52,843 nt of DNA from assembly GCF_036625275.1 (NCBI RefSeq), contig NZ_JAZKUD010000021.1, forward strand, positions 1-52,843, given 5' to 3'. The stretch comes from Accumulibacter sp036625275. Lineage in GTDB: Bacteria; Pseudomonadota; Gammaproteobacteria; Burkholderiales; Rhodocyclaceae. The notes under the pieces are model-generated. The model was not told the origin of the DNA. It was given only the letters and a program-made list of their open reading frames with translations, and did not search any database. A program made the translations under genes and the position numbers. The number at the start of each line of letters is the position of its first letter. The stretch's first letter is position 1. Of the stretch, positions 52,750 through 52,843 are shown piece by piece.

Positions 52750-52843
52750 TCATGTTGCCAAACGCATACTTTCTGCGCTAGCGGTGGCCGCGGAGACGAT
52801 TTCGTCACGCTCCGGGTTGAGTGTCACGGCGCCGATCGGCGAC
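52750..52843 (-). CDS. C-terminal end of an unidentified gene, runs off the window
   Basis: The last 30 codons read SPIGAVTLNPERDEIVSAAT then ASAESMRLAT and stop. The stop TGA overlaps an ATG (ATGA), the usual coupling to a following gene. In defence-type pairs the upstream partner of the DUF4276-like gene is an AAA ATPase; nothing here proves that. Confidence 0.4.
   Translation of the reverse strand, partial: SPIGAVTLNPERDEIVSAATASAESMRLAT

Overview
The window reads as a high-GC betaproteobacterial chromosome, most likely of the Rhodocyclales, close to Candidatus Accumulibacter. The signs are the rplM-rpsI, argC, erpA order, the apaG/rpe-gph-trpE arrangement, an intact rpsU-dnaG-rpoD operon, ubiB, a prkA-yeaH-spoVR stress operon, a PEP-CTERM protein, and a heme-copper NO reductase type best known from ammonia-oxidising betaproteobacteria. 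The taxonomy is inference from gene content. No rRNA or tRNA gene was found.

Layout. 1-3.9 kb: ribosomal proteins L13/S9, argC, erpA and a divergent COX15-type heme A synthase. 4.1-8.6 kb: a five-gene operon (49-aa membrane peptide, CuA subunit II, subunit I, CtaB, SCO/SenC). Subunit I keeps the metal-binding histidines but lacks the active-site tyrosine of oxygen reductases, and an FNR/DNR-type box sits upstream. It is best read as an sNOR-type NO reductase. 8.6-16.5 kb: hemolysin III, then a four-gene signalling operon (TonB-dependent receptor, YfiR-like protein, hybrid kinase, REC-PAS-GGDEF-EAL). 16.9-21 kb: rpsU-dnaG-rpoD. 21-29 kb: sugar transferase, lipase, trpE-gph-rpe, apaG, a methyltransferase remnant and argJ. 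29-38 kb: secA, a 44-aa membrane peptide, ubiB and a lipid-linked sugar cluster (YdjC, GtrA, ArnT-like, DPM1-like). 38-43 kb: a group II intron RT fragment, a solitary adenine methyltransferase, and an ODP-fold diiron protein coupled to a cytoplasmic hybrid kinase. 43-48 kb: spoVR-yeaH-prkA behind a sigma54 promoter. 48.6-51.5 kb: DUF3750, PEP-CTERM and YdjM-like proteins. 51.5-52.8 kb: an AT-rich, probably acquired patch with an attC-like hairpin, a nuclease-like gene and a truncated gene of defence-island type.

Three copies of a modular intergenic repeat (about 16.7, 27.6 and 43.2 kb) share the same ends. They abut or supply the stop codons of flanking genes, and one copy lies at the breakpoint of a decayed methyltransferase gene.

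The most notable systems are the sNOR operon with its likely NO/anaerobic control, the ODP-hybrid kinase pair (a candidate O2/NO/redox sensor whose Hpt domain has lost its histidine), the repeat family, and the foreign patch at the right end.
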